Shown: positions 23,934 to 31,829 of the stretch, piece after piece
Position numbering within the stretch: position 1 is the stretch's first letter
How the letters are laid out: each line of letters starts with the position of its first letter
Source: Rhizobium sp. AC27/96
GTDB taxonomy: Bacteria > Pseudomonadota > Alphaproteobacteria > Rhizobiales > Rhizobiaceae
Direction of reading: 5' to 3'
Assembly: GCF_001692325.1 (NCBI RefSeq)
Contig: NZ_LXKN01000031.1
Coordinates: 1-47,120, forward strand
Length of the DNA stretch: 47,120 nucleotides
Notes under the pieces: generated by a model
Told to the model about the DNA's origin: nothing
Database searches by the model: none
The model's input: only the letters and a program-made list of their open reading frames with translations
Program-made: the position numbers and the translations under genes

Positions 23934-24830
23934 ATGATCGACTGGGATGACGTTCGCTACTTTCTTGCCGCTGCGCGTGGCGGCTCAGTGCGGGCCGCCG
24001 CCAAGAGCTTGGGAGTCAACCACTCGACGGTGCTGCGACGCATTGCTCAGCTCGAGGAGCACCTCGGGGCGCAGATGTTCGAAAAGCTGCCTTCGGGCTA
24101 CCGCCTGACGGCCGCGGGCGAGGAGGTTCTGGAGTTCGCGAACCAGATGGAAGCCTCGTCGCACCAACTGGAGACGCGCGTCCTCGGGCGTGATCAAAGC
24201 GTACGCGGGCTTCTGCGGGTGACGTTGCCCCCGTTCCTTGCGACACACCTGCTCATGCCGGATATCGCCGATTTTGTCCGTCTGCATCCGGACATCGAGA
24301 TGGAGATCGTATCGACCGGCGAGGTCGCGAATCTGACCAACCGGGACGCGGATGTGGCAATCCGGATGGTCTCCGATCGCAAGACCCTGCCGCTCAATCT
24401 TCACGGCCTGAAAGGTCCGGATCTACTGGCGGGTGTTTATATGTCCCGCGATAGACTGGCCGCGTGGCGTGCGGGTGCGCTGGATCCAGTCCGGCCCATC
24501 GTCATCAGCGGGCAGGCTCTTCCGGACTGGGTCGACGAAGGGGAGGTTCGCGCTACAGGGGTTCCGTTCAGGACGCCGGACGCCGACGCGCAGATCGATG
24601 CGACAAGGCAAGGGATCGGCATGACCAGGCTGCCTTGTTTCGTCGGAGATGCCGATCGGCTGTTGACGAGAGTTCCGGGCATCGATCTGACATCACCTGC
24701 GACGATCTGGCTTCTGACGCAGGGTGAGACACGCAAGACGAAGCGCGTGCGGCTGTTCACAGAGTTCATATCCCACCGGCTCGCTGCATACGCTCCGCGC
24801 CTCGCCGGGCAGCCCATTTCGCGCGGCTGA
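23934..24830 (+). CDS. LysR-family transcriptional regulator
   Basis: A 298-residue LysR regulator: N-terminal winged helix (VRYFLAAARGGSVRAAAKSL, HSTVLRRIAQLEEHLGAQMF, YRLTAAGEEVLEFA), then a LysR substrate-binding domain (VRGLLRVTLPPFLATHLLMP). The WDDVRYFLAAAR opening is typical of the subgroup that controls SDR genes in proteobacteria. It is divergent from the SDR operon and is its likely regulator; the effector is unknown. Confidence 0.92.
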   Translation: MIDWDDVRYFLAAARGGSVRAAAKSLGVNHSTVLRRIAQLEEHLGAQMFEKLPSGYRLTAAGEEVLEFANQMEASSHQLETRVLGRDQSVRGLLRVTLPPFLATHLLMPDIADFVRLHPDIEMEIVSTGEVANLTNRDADVAIRMVSDRKTLPLNLHGLKGPDLLAGVYMSRDRLAAWRAGALDPVRPIVISGQALPDWVDEGEVRATGVPFRTPDADAQIDATRQGIGMTRLPCFVGDADRLLTRVPGIDLTSPATIWLLTQGETRKTKRVRLFTEFISHRLAAYAPRLAGQPISRG

Positions 24831-25203
24831 CCTCCCGTGCTAAACGCCGCAAATGGGCCAGGGAAATTGCAGTTGGAGATTTGCGTTCCCAAGGGGGCAG
24901 GCTGCAGAGTGGCCGCTAGCGGACGGTCCGCGGCCCCAAACCGGTCAATCCATACGGACGATAAGGATGTCCGTTGCTGAGGGATTTCAGGCGGATGTCT
25001 TTTTTTAACAACAGGGTCGGCGGTTCGACTTGGTTCAAGAGCAAGTCACTTTTGGCTTTATGTAAAAACGCGCTGGAGCAAGCGCAGGCCGGACCAGCGC
25101 TAATAGCTTCGAGGGGATTATCCATTGCCGCTCAGCTAACGATCGGCTCCAAATCCTGAATTGATTGTACCAAAGATAGACGGGCCGTTTCAATTTACCA
25201 AAA
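24831..25203. other. Intergenic, no gene supported
   Basis: A 370-base gap between the convergent LysR and DeoR genes. It contains GGCCGC/GCGGCC palindromic sequence (around 24911-24933) and, at 24998-25040, the second copy of a tRNA-arm-like motif (with AACAACAGGGTCGG and GGTTCGACT) also seen at 20114-20155. Frames here have no recognisable product. Confidence 0.35.
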
Positions 25204-25974
25204 TTAGAAGCCGATGATCTCGACACCTTCGGCGCGAATTGCCGTTTCCAGAGTGCGGGAAGGGGATCGATCGGTGACGAGACGATCGATCGTCCTCCAG
25301 GGCGCCACTTCAAAAACGCCTTGCCTGCCGAATTTTGAGGAATCGGCGAGTACCGTAACCATTTCAGTACGGTCGATCATGGTTTGTGCGATCTCGGTTT
25401 CCTGTGCATCGAAGTCCATGACGCAGGTTTCGTCGACGGCGCCGACCGTCAGAAAAGCGTGACGTGCGCGGAATCGCTTGATCTGTTCGACGGCCAGATG
25501 CCCCAGAGATTGGCCAGCATCGGTCCCATAAGCGCCGCCGATGAGGAAGATTTTGTGATTGGGATTGGCAGCCGCGGTTGCTGCGATGCGGTGAGAATTG
25601 GTGATGACGGTCAGTGAAGGCAGGTCGGCCAGAGCCTCGGCCAGCAACAGTGTCGTGGTACCCGTGTCGATGAAAAGTGTATCGCCCGGCGACAGCAGGC
25701 TTGCCGCTGTATAGGCGATTTTCCGTTTTAGCGCGGCGTTGTCTGCCATTCGAAGTGCAAAAGGCCCTTCAACCTGCGGCTCGCTGGTCTGCTGTGACCG
25801 GATGCGAGCTCCACCGTGGAATTTCCGCAGACGCCCAATGGCATCGAGGTTGGATAGATCACGCCTTATTGTTTCGCGTGATACGCCTAACCGGGCGGCG
25901 AGGTCGTCGACGGTTATTTCCCCGGCCCTATGAACCTGCCTGACAATCTCGTCCTGTCGTTCCGATGGTCTCAC
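25204..25974 (-). CDS. DeoR/GlpR-family repressor of the catabolic island
   Basis: A 256-residue DeoR-type regulator: winged helix at residues 1-57 (RQDEIVRQVHRAGEITVDDL, RLGVSRETIRRDLSNLDAIG) and a sugar-phosphate sensor domain with FIDTGTTTLLLAEAL, VITNSHRIA and LIGGAYGTDAGQSLG. GlpR relatives respond to a phosphorylated polyol or sugar. The start is a GTG (25972-25974) with AAGGG upstream. It is divergent from a GlpA-like/kinase operon, so the product of that kinase is a likely inducer. Candidate operators are at 26078-26223 and 30386-30422. Confidence 0.9.
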   Translation of the reverse strand: MRPSERQDEIVRQVHRAGEITVDDLAARLGVSRETIRRDLSNLDAIGRLRKFHGGARIRSQQTSEPQVEGPFALRMADNAALKRKIAYTAASLLSPGDTLFIDTGTTTLLLAEALADLPSLTVITNSHRIAATAAANPNHKIFLIGGAYGTDAGQSLGHLAVEQIKRFRARHAFLTVGAVDETCVMDFDAQETEIAQTMIDRTEMVTVLADSSKFGRQGVFEVAPWRTIDRLVTDRSPSRTLETAIRAEGVEIIGF

Positions 25975-26077
25975 CGACGTGCCCTTGTTTCCAAATCAAC
26001 GCATAGGCGCAAAGCTTGGGAAAGTAACCCCTTTTGGGCTAGGTATGTGAGGATTTCCACCGCTTCTATCCCGAGTT

Positions 26078-26223
26078 TTGACTATTCGGTCAATACTGGT
26101 CAAGGCTTTCGAGTTCGCGAGCCGCCCGGAGTGTCCAGTAACGGATAATGCCAGGCTGGATGCAGTCTTTACAATCGGGTATTCATTTTATACCGTTCGG
26201 TCATTGTATGACTATACGGTAAT
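26078..26223. promoter_or_regulatory. DeoR-type operator cluster in the divergent promoter region
   Basis: Three related sites: TTGACTATTCGGTCAA (26078-26093), TATACCGTTCGGTCAT (26189-26204) and ATGACTATACGGTAAT (26208-26223). The common form is TGAC-N6-GTCA, weaker in the second and third. The last two immediately precede the ribosome binding site of the GlpA-like gene. The same form recurs in tandem at 30386-30422. Assignment to the adjacent DeoR protein is inferred from position. Confidence 0.6.
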
Positions 26224-26235
26224 CTGGAGGTGGGA

Positions 26236-27645
26236 TTGTTTGATATCGAAGCTCAAGCGGCCGATGAGGTCCATGACGTCGCTATCATCGGCGGAGGCAT
26301 CGTGGGATGCGCCGTTGCGCGCCGCTTCGCGCTCGCAGGCGCCAGGGTCATCCTCATTGAAAAGGGCCCGGATATCCTGTCAGGGGCGTCAAAGGCGAAC
26401 AGTGCGATCCTGCACACGGGTTTCGATGCGCCACCCTCCAGTCTCGAACTGCAGCTCATCCAGGCGGGCCGGCAGGAATATCTGGAGATATGCGGCAGCT
26501 TAAATCTATCACTCGTGAAAACTGGGGCGCTGGTTTGCGCCTGGAATCGGGCTGAGGCATCGAAGCTCGAAGCCATTGAACGGCAGGGCCGAGCCAACGG
26601 GATTGAGCAACTGAGATTGCTGGATGCAGCCGAGGCCCGCAGGAGAATGCCGGGCCTGGCAGAGCATCTGCTGATGGCGCTGGAAGTCGAAGGTGAGCAT
26701 GTGATCGACCCTTGGTCGGCACCTCTGGCCTATCTGAGTCAGGCGGTTGCGATGGGTGCCAGCTTCCTGCGTAGCGCCGAGCTTTTGAGCGGGACGTTCG
26801 ATGATCATTGGATTCTCAAGACCTCGGTAGGGGCGGTGAGGGCTCAATGCGTTATCAACGCGGCCGGCCTCTACGGCGATATCGTCGATGAACGACTGGG
26901 GCTGGGGGCGGAGTTCCGCATCAAGCCGCGCAAGGGCCAGTTTGTCGTACTCGACAAAGCGGCATTCCTCCATGTGCCGCGTATCATCCTGCCCGTGCCA
27001 ACCGAGATCACGAAAGGTGTCGTCGTCTGCCCGACCGTCTTCGGCAACGTCATTGTCGGGCCGACAGCCGAGGAGCAGGATGACCGAGTGCGGGCAACCG
27101 TTGAAACTTCGACGCTCGAAGCTCTGCTGCGACGCGCGGGCGAGATCGTTCCGGTACTCGCGCATATGCCGGTGACGGCTGTCTATGCCGGGTTGCGGCC
27201 AGCAACGGAGGAGAAGGGCTACCGGGTCTTCGTTCGCCCCGAGCGCCGAGCGATCACGCTCGGTGGCATACGATCGACCGGATTGAGCGCCGCCCTCGGC
27301 CTTGCCCAGCACGCCCTGGCCCTGCACGCATCCTTTTCCCGGAATTTTGCGCAGCCGACCGCCGTGCCCTCCGTCAAGGTCCCCAATCTTGCCGAGACAA
27401 GGGAGCGCGATTGGCAGCGGTCGGACCATGGCGAGATAGTTTGTCATTGCGAACTCGTGACGAGGCGCGAAATCGAGGCTGCACTGCAGAGCGCGGTACC
27501 ACCTGGAGACTTCGGCGGCCTGCGCCGGCGTACGCGTGCCGGCATGGGCCGATGCCAGGGCTTTTATTGCAATGCGCGCCTTGCCGAGATGACCCGTGGC
27601 AAACTCTTCACAGCACTGGCCGTCGAGGCCGAGGGTAAACAATGA
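26236..27645 (+). CDS. GlpA-like FAD oxidoreductase with BFD-type [2Fe-2S] domain
   Basis: A 469-residue protein, from a TTG at 26236 with GGAGG five bases upstream; a GTG at 26230 overlaps that binding site. It has an N-terminal FAD-binding motif (VAIIGGGIVGCAVARRFALA), a DAO-fold middle (LIEKGPDILSGASKANSAIL, GLRPATEEKGYRV) and a C-terminal BFD-like domain with four cysteines (C403 and C405 in CHCE, C440 and C445 in GRCQGFYC). This matches anaerobic-type glycerol-3-phosphate dehydrogenase A and hydroxyacid oxidases. It should oxidise a hydroxyl group and pass electrons through the iron-sulfur cluster. First gene of a three-gene operon. Confidence 0.87.
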   Translation: MFDIEAQAADEVHDVAIIGGGIVGCAVARRFALAGARVILIEKGPDILSGASKANSAILHTGFDAPPSSLELQLIQAGRQEYLEICGSLNLSLVKTGALVCAWNRAEASKLEAIERQGRANGIEQLRLLDAAEARRRMPGLAEHLLMALEVEGEHVIDPWSAPLAYLSQAVAMGASFLRSAELLSGTFDDHWILKTSVGAVRAQCVINAAGLYGDIVDERLGLGAEFRIKPRKGQFVVLDKAAFLHVPRIILPVPTEITKGVVVCPTVFGNVIVGPTAEEQDDRVRATVETSTLEALLRRAGEIVPVLAHMPVTAVYAGLRPATEEKGYRVFVRPERRAITLGGIRSTGLSAALGLAQHALALHASFSRNFAQPTAVPSVKVPNLAETRERDWQRSDHGEIVCHCELVTRREIEAALQSAVPPGDFGGLRRRTRAGMGRCQGFYCNARLAEMTRGKLFTALAVEAEGKQ

Positions 27646-28859
27646 GCGAAGTAGATGTCATCGTCGTCGGCGGAGGGCCGGCCGGCGTCGCGGCAGCGGT
27701 CGAACTACGTCGGCGAGGCGTCAGCAAGGTTGTTCTTCTTGATCGTGAGGAGCGTCTTGGCGGTGCCACTCGTCATTGCAGCCACTCGCCCTTTGGCATG
27801 CTCGAGTTTGGCGGCGTCTATCTTGGCGCCGCTTATGGCCGCAAGCTCGAACGGGAAGCGGCGCGACACGGCGTCGATGTCCGCACCGGTCATTCCGTGG
27901 TTGAGCTTGGCGGTGACGGTTCTGTGATGATTTCTTCGTCAAACGGAGTCGAAATCCTGGCGCCCCGTCGTATCCTCCTCACCACCGGCGCACGCGAAAA
28001 GCCGCGTTCAGCGCGTCTGATCAGCGGCGACCGGCCAATTGGCGTGTTGACCACAGGTACGTTACAATCCTACGTCGCCTTTCATGGCCTGATGCCCTTT
28101 CGTCGGCCGTTGATCGTCGGCTCGGAGCTGGTGTCGCTATCGGCGGTGCTGACCTGCCTGAGCCATGGGGCCAGACCGGTTGCGATGATCGAGGCGCGGC
28201 CGCACCCTCTTGCAAAGCCACCGTTGACCTGGTTTCCGAGCCTGATGGGCGTTCCTTTTCACACGGATGCGGTGATCGTCGATATCATCGGCCGCGAGCG
28301 GGTTGAGGCCGTGACGATCCGACGCAACGGACAGCCGGAAACGCTTATCTGCGACGGTGTGCTTCTGACTGGCCAGTTCACACCAGAATCTGCGTTGCTG
28401 TTGCAATCGGCGATGGGTATTGACGCTGGCAGCGCCGGCGCGCGGATCGATCAGTACGGCCGCTGCGTCGATCCCAGTTATTTCGCCGCCGGCAATGTCC
28501 TTCGGGCGGTCGAGACCGGTGGTTGGGCCTTCCGCGAAGGCAGGGCGGTCGGTGCGGCAATGGCAGCAGACCTTGGAAAATCCGAGCCTCTCGGTGAAAT
28601 CGTTCCTGTCACTTTCGATGAGCCGATCAAGCTCGTTGTGCCCAATATGCTGCGGCGGGGCGGCGGGGCCGTAGCGTTCCGGCATTTCCAGCTGCGTTTC
28701 CTGCGTCTTGCACGGGGCCGCTTGTCTCTTCAGATCGATGGCCGCAAGGTTTGGAGCCAGCAGGGGCGATGGATGCCGGAACGCCGAATTCTCGTACCCA
28801 TTCCGGCCGCCGCGCCGGAGGCGGCAGGTGTGCATTTTGACTTCGAGGAGGAACTCTAG
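27642..28859 (+). CDS. FAD-dependent oxidoreductase, partner of the GlpA-like protein
   Basis: A 405-residue pyridine-nucleotide-disulfide-oxidoreductase-like flavoprotein. It has the FAD motif VIVVGGGPAGVAAAVELRRR, an inner segment ILLTTGAREKPRSARLISGD typical of HcnB/OoxA-type alpha subunits, and YFAAGNVLRAVETGGWAFRE near the C-terminus, where these enzymes bind the flavin ring. It overlaps the previous gene by ATGA, and its stop directly abuts the kinase start. By analogy with opine, hydrogen-cyanide and GlpAB-type complexes it may form an electron-transfer complex with the BFD-containing protein upstream. Confidence 0.85.
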   Translation: MSEVDVIVVGGGPAGVAAAVELRRRGVSKVVLLDREERLGGATRHCSHSPFGMLEFGGVYLGAAYGRKLEREAARHGVDVRTGHSVVELGGDGSVMISSSNGVEILAPRRILLTTGAREKPRSARLISGDRPIGVLTTGTLQSYVAFHGLMPFRRPLIVGSELVSLSAVLTCLSHGARPVAMIEARPHPLAKPPLTWFPSLMGVPFHTDAVIVDIIGRERVEAVTIRRNGQPETLICDGVLLTGQFTPESALLLQSAMGIDAGSAGARIDQYGRCVDPSYFAAGNVLRAVETGGWAFREGRAVGAAMAADLGKSEPLGEIVPVTFDEPIKLVVPNMLRRGGGAVAFRHFQLRFLRLARGRLSLQIDGRKVWSQQGRWMPERRILVPIPAAAPEAAGVHFDFEEEL

Positions 28860-30254
28860 ATGCGTGTTGCTGCCATCGACCAAGGAACGACCTCGACCCG
28901 CTGTCTGGTGGTAACGGATGGCGGGGCCTGGCATATGGCCGGTGCACTGCGCCACGGCGCTCGCCATCCTGCCGCCGGCTGGGTCGAGCACGACGCAGAA
29001 GAGCTTCTGCGCAATGTCCGGACGCTTGTTAAGGCTGCAGGCGCCGTCGATGCCATCGCGATCGCCAACCAGGGGGAAAGCTGTCTGGCCTGGGATGCCG
29101 CGACAGGCGAAGCGCTTTCGCCGGTCATTGTCTGGCAGGACGCACGCACGGCGGATGCGCTGGCCAAACGAGAGGGCGCGGCTGAGAAACGCTCGCGGGA
29201 AATTTGCGGCCTGCCGCTCGATCCTTATTTTTCGGCAAGCAAGCTTGCATGGCTCGTGGAGAACATTCCGGCCGTCTCACACGCGCTTTCCGTCGGCCGG
29301 CTGCGGCTCGGCACGACGGACGCATTCTTCCTCGATCGCCTCTGTGGCGCGCACAAGACCGATCTTGCGACAGCGTCAAGAACAGGGTTGCTTGATCTGG
29401 AGCGTGGGGAATGGAGTGCCGAACTATGCGATCTGCATGGTGTTCCCATGTCCTGCCTTCCTGAAATCTCAACGGTTGATGGTGGCTTCGGCATGATCGA
29501 TGGCGTGCCGGTCAAAGTCTCAATCGTTGATCAGCAGGCAGCACTCTACGGCCATGGTTGCCGCAGGCCCGGCGATTGCAAGATCACTTTTGGAACCGGG
29601 GCTTTCCTCCTGGCGGTGGCCGGCGAGACGCGACCGCGGCCCTCCGATCTGTTGCCAACCATCGGTTGGCACCGGGCCGGTAATGGGCCGGTCTTCGCAA
29701 TCGAGGGTGGGGTTTATGATGCAGGCTCGGCAATTGAATGGGCCCGAATTATCGGTCTCTTTTCCGAAATGGAGGAGCTTGGCAGCTTCGAAGGCCCCTC
29801 AGCACTCAGCCGGGGGATTGTTTTCGTGCCAGCGCTTTCCGGGCTTGCAGCGCCGTATTGGGATAGGGCGGCAGCGCCGCTCTTCATCGGCATGGATCAC
29901 GCGACTGACCGGCGCGACATGGTGCGTGCGGTGCTCGAAGGCATCGCCATGCTGACGGTAGGCCTTATCGATGCCGCCTCGCGCGTTGTCGAACTTGGTC
30001 CGTGCATTTCCATTGATGGCGGCCTTTCCCAAAGCCCTTACTTCGCCCAGTTCCTGGCGTCAGCCAGCAACCGGTCGATTAGCGTGCCTGCCATGCACGA
30101 GCTGACGGCGTTAGGGCTTGCCGAATTGGCTGGCGTTGATGTCGGCGCATCGCGCCAGACGGCAGAGATCTTTTCTCCGCACGGCTCGGTTACCGCCCAA
30201 GATCATGAGCGGTTTGCCGAAGCGCTGAAGCGTGCGCGGGGCTGGCGATCTTAG
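28860..30254 (+). CDS. FGGY-family carbohydrate/polyol kinase
   Basis: A 464-residue kinase of the glycerol/xylulose kinase family: N-terminal phosphate loop AIDQGTTSTRCLVV, the segment VIVWQDARTADALAKREG as in GlpK (WQD-R), the ATP-site sequence FGTGAFLLAVAGE, and SGLAAPYWDRAAAPLFIGM. It should phosphorylate a polyol or sugar with ATP in the cytoplasm. It follows the FAD protein without a gap (TAG then ATG), so expression is coupled. It is shorter than the usual 500-residue GlpK, and flanking genes do not include GlpF, so the substrate may not be glycerol. Confidence 0.87.
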   Translation: MRVAAIDQGTTSTRCLVVTDGGAWHMAGALRHGARHPAAGWVEHDAEELLRNVRTLVKAAGAVDAIAIANQGESCLAWDAATGEALSPVIVWQDARTADALAKREGAAEKRSREICGLPLDPYFSASKLAWLVENIPAVSHALSVGRLRLGTTDAFFLDRLCGAHKTDLATASRTGLLDLERGEWSAELCDLHGVPMSCLPEISTVDGGFGMIDGVPVKVSIVDQQAALYGHGCRRPGDCKITFGTGAFLLAVAGETRPRPSDLLPTIGWHRAGNGPVFAIEGGVYDAGSAIEWARIIGLFSEMEELGSFEGPSALSRGIVFVPALSGLAAPYWDRAAAPLFIGMDHATDRRDMVRAVLEGIAMLTVGLIDAASRVVELGPCISIDGGLSQSPYFAQFLASASNRSISVPAMHELTALGLAELAGVDVGASRQTAEIFSPHGSVTAQDHERFAEALKRARGWRS

Positions 30255-30385
30255 GCATCGCATGGACTTGCCTCGGGAATAGAATTGTAGCCATTTGCCG
30301 GTGAGTTCGTTGGCTGATGCCGATTTTGGCGGCTCGAAACCCGAACTTTGCCAATCGAAACGTAGTCGTTGAAGTATAATTTAAA

Positions 30386-30422
30386 ATGACCGAACAGTCA
30401 TTCTTGTTGACCGATCGTTCAT
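30386..30422. promoter_or_regulatory. Tandem DeoR-type operators before the first SnoaL gene
   Basis: ATGACCGAACAGTCAT (30386-30401) and TTGACCGATCGTTCAT (30407-30422) have centres 21 bases apart (two helical turns) and match the TGAC-N6-GTCA form found before the GlpA-like operon. A TATAAT at 30375-30380 lies just upstream and could be the -10 box; a matching -35 at usual spacing was not found. Confidence 0.6.
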
Positions 30423-30435
30423 TTCATGCTTGATA

Positions 30436-30451
30436 ATGCATACGAATGCAA
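30436..30451. promoter_or_regulatory. LacI-type operator A
   Basis: ATGCATACGAATGCAA differs at two positions from the palindrome TTGCATACGTATGCAA, which occurs in perfect form at 31717-31732. It lies between the tandem DeoR-type sites and the ATG of the SnoaL gene at 30465, so this leader carries sites for two regulators. Confidence 0.65.
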
Positions 30452-30464
30452 AAGAGGAAAATTG

Positions 30465-31670
30465 ATGCACGAGCAGTCTGGGAAGGTCGTCAGCAAGCAG
30501 GTTGCAGCCAATGAGGAGGTCACCATTGCCAAAGGGGGCGCCGGGGTGAAGCAGGGCAGGTCTAGGTTCCGGCCGCTGTCGCCGGAACATATGCCGCGAG
30601 ACTATTCAATCTCGCTCGACAGCTATCGCCGCGGTGGTACGGACGCGTTCATAGGGCGTTCGCCCGACCATCTGGTCAAGCAGCGACTGACGGGCTTCGA
30701 GCCGCAATATGTCAATATTATCGACTACATCATCCGCATCACGCACCAGATCTGGGAAGAGAAGGATATCGGCTATATCTACGACACCTATAGCCATGAC
30801 TGCCTGGTGTGGGATGATCTCGCATTGCAGGTTGGCCGAGACAAGATCGTTGCAGACACCACCTCGCTGAACAATGCATTTCCGGATATCCGCATTGTCG
30901 CCGAGGACGTTGTCTGGGCGGGTGACGATGCGATAGGCTTCCATACGTCGCATCGCTCCCAGATCATCGGAACCAATACCGGCTTCAGCCGCTACGGTGC
31001 GCCGACGGGCCGGCGGGTCCAGTTCCTTTGCATGGCCAACTGCGTCGCCCGCGATAACGAAATCTTCTACGAGCACGTCGTCTACGACACCGCGGAAGTG
31101 GTCAAGCAACTGGGCTATGACGTGGTCGAGACAGCGAAGCGCTCGATCGCAGCAGGCACAACAGCTGGCCTGCCGCGCGATTTTATGGGCGGCGAGCCGA
31201 AGCGGACTGTTGGTCAGGGCAAACCAGATAAGGTAGCAATTCCTGCCGAGATCCGGGACAATCCCGAGGAGTTCGTGAGGGCCGCGCTGCAAACCATGTG
31301 GAACCGGCGCAATCTCGGCGCACTGGATCAGGTCTATCATCCGGGCATCGTGTCGCAGCAGACTGGCGGCCGTATCTTCCGTGGAACGGGCCAGCTGCGC
31401 TCCTTCATGCTGTCGCAGCTCGCAATGTTTCCCGACGTTCTCTATTCGGTCGACGATCTCTACTGGATGGGTAATGCTCAAGAGGGTTTCGTGGTCGCCT
31501 TCCGCTGGTCGATGACAGGCACGCATCGCGGGCTCGGCCGCTACGGCGAGCCGACGGGCCGCGAGGTCAATATCTGGGGTATCACCCACTGGCTCATCGA
31601 GGGCAATCGTGTCACCAAGGAGTGGACGACCTTCAACGAGTTCGGCGTACTTATCCAGGTTCTTCGCTAG
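30465..31670 (+). CDS. Double SnoaL-like (NTF2-fold) protein 1
   Basis: A 401-residue protein with two NTF2-like alpha+beta barrel domains. The first, about residues 75-220, includes VNIIDYIIRITHQIWEEKDI, IYDTYSHDCLVWDD and FSRYGAPTGRRVQFLCMANC. The second, about 270-400, includes VRAALQTMWNRRNLGALDQV, YWMGNAQEGFVVAFRWSMTG and YGEPTGREVNIWGITHWLIE. Each contains the R-YG-PTGR turn seen in SnoaL polyketide cyclases and related ester cyclases. No enzyme activity is known to me for this two-domain type. A paralogue is encoded at the far end of the island. GAGGAAA before the ATG at 30465 fixes the start; the frame opens earlier, at 30426. Confidence 0.75.
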   Translation: MHEQSGKVVSKQVAANEEVTIAKGGAGVKQGRSRFRPLSPEHMPRDYSISLDSYRRGGTDAFIGRSPDHLVKQRLTGFEPQYVNIIDYIIRITHQIWEEKDIGYIYDTYSHDCLVWDDLALQVGRDKIVADTTSLNNAFPDIRIVAEDVVWAGDDAIGFHTSHRSQIIGTNTGFSRYGAPTGRRVQFLCMANCVARDNEIFYEHVVYDTAEVVKQLGYDVVETAKRSIAAGTTAGLPRDFMGGEPKRTVGQGKPDKVAIPAEIRDNPEEFVRAALQTMWNRRNLGALDQVYHPGIVSQQTGGRIFRGTGQLRSFMLSQLAMFPDVLYSVDDLYWMGNAQEGFVVAFRWSMTGTHRGLGRYGEPTGREVNIWGITHWLIEGNRVTKEWTTFNEFGVLIQVLR

Positions 31671-31694
31671 ACAGATATCAATTGGAGAGAATTT

Positions 31695-31732
31695 TTGCAT
31701 ACGCCTGCAAAACAACTTGCATACGTATGCAA
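31695..31732. promoter_or_regulatory. LacI-type operators B1 and B2
   Basis: TTGCATACGCCTGCAA (31695-31710) and TTGCATACGTATGCAA (31717-31732, a perfect 16-base palindrome) have centres 22 bases apart, two helical turns, and lie about 100 bases before the solute-binding protein gene. This spacing favours cooperative binding of a LacI-type repressor, presumably the one encoded downstream in the same operon. Confidence 0.8.
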
Positions 31733-31829
31733 TATGCTTATGGTGATCGGAAATAACGCCGTGAAAAGGCGATGGGAACAAAACGTGGCGTCCCAAGGAT
31801 GGGGTGCCGCCAATAAAGAAAGTGGGAAC

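Noticed and set aside
29204..29395. Various open frames opposite or inside the kinase, ABC and HisD-family genes
   Set aside because: They are shadows of high-GC coding sequence in other frames, without binding sites or recognisable domains.
26236..30254. Ordinary glycerol-3-phosphate operon
   Set aside because: There is no GlpF or GlpC, the second protein is HcnB/OoxA-like, and SnoaL 1 shares the operator type, so a plain glp operon does not explain it.
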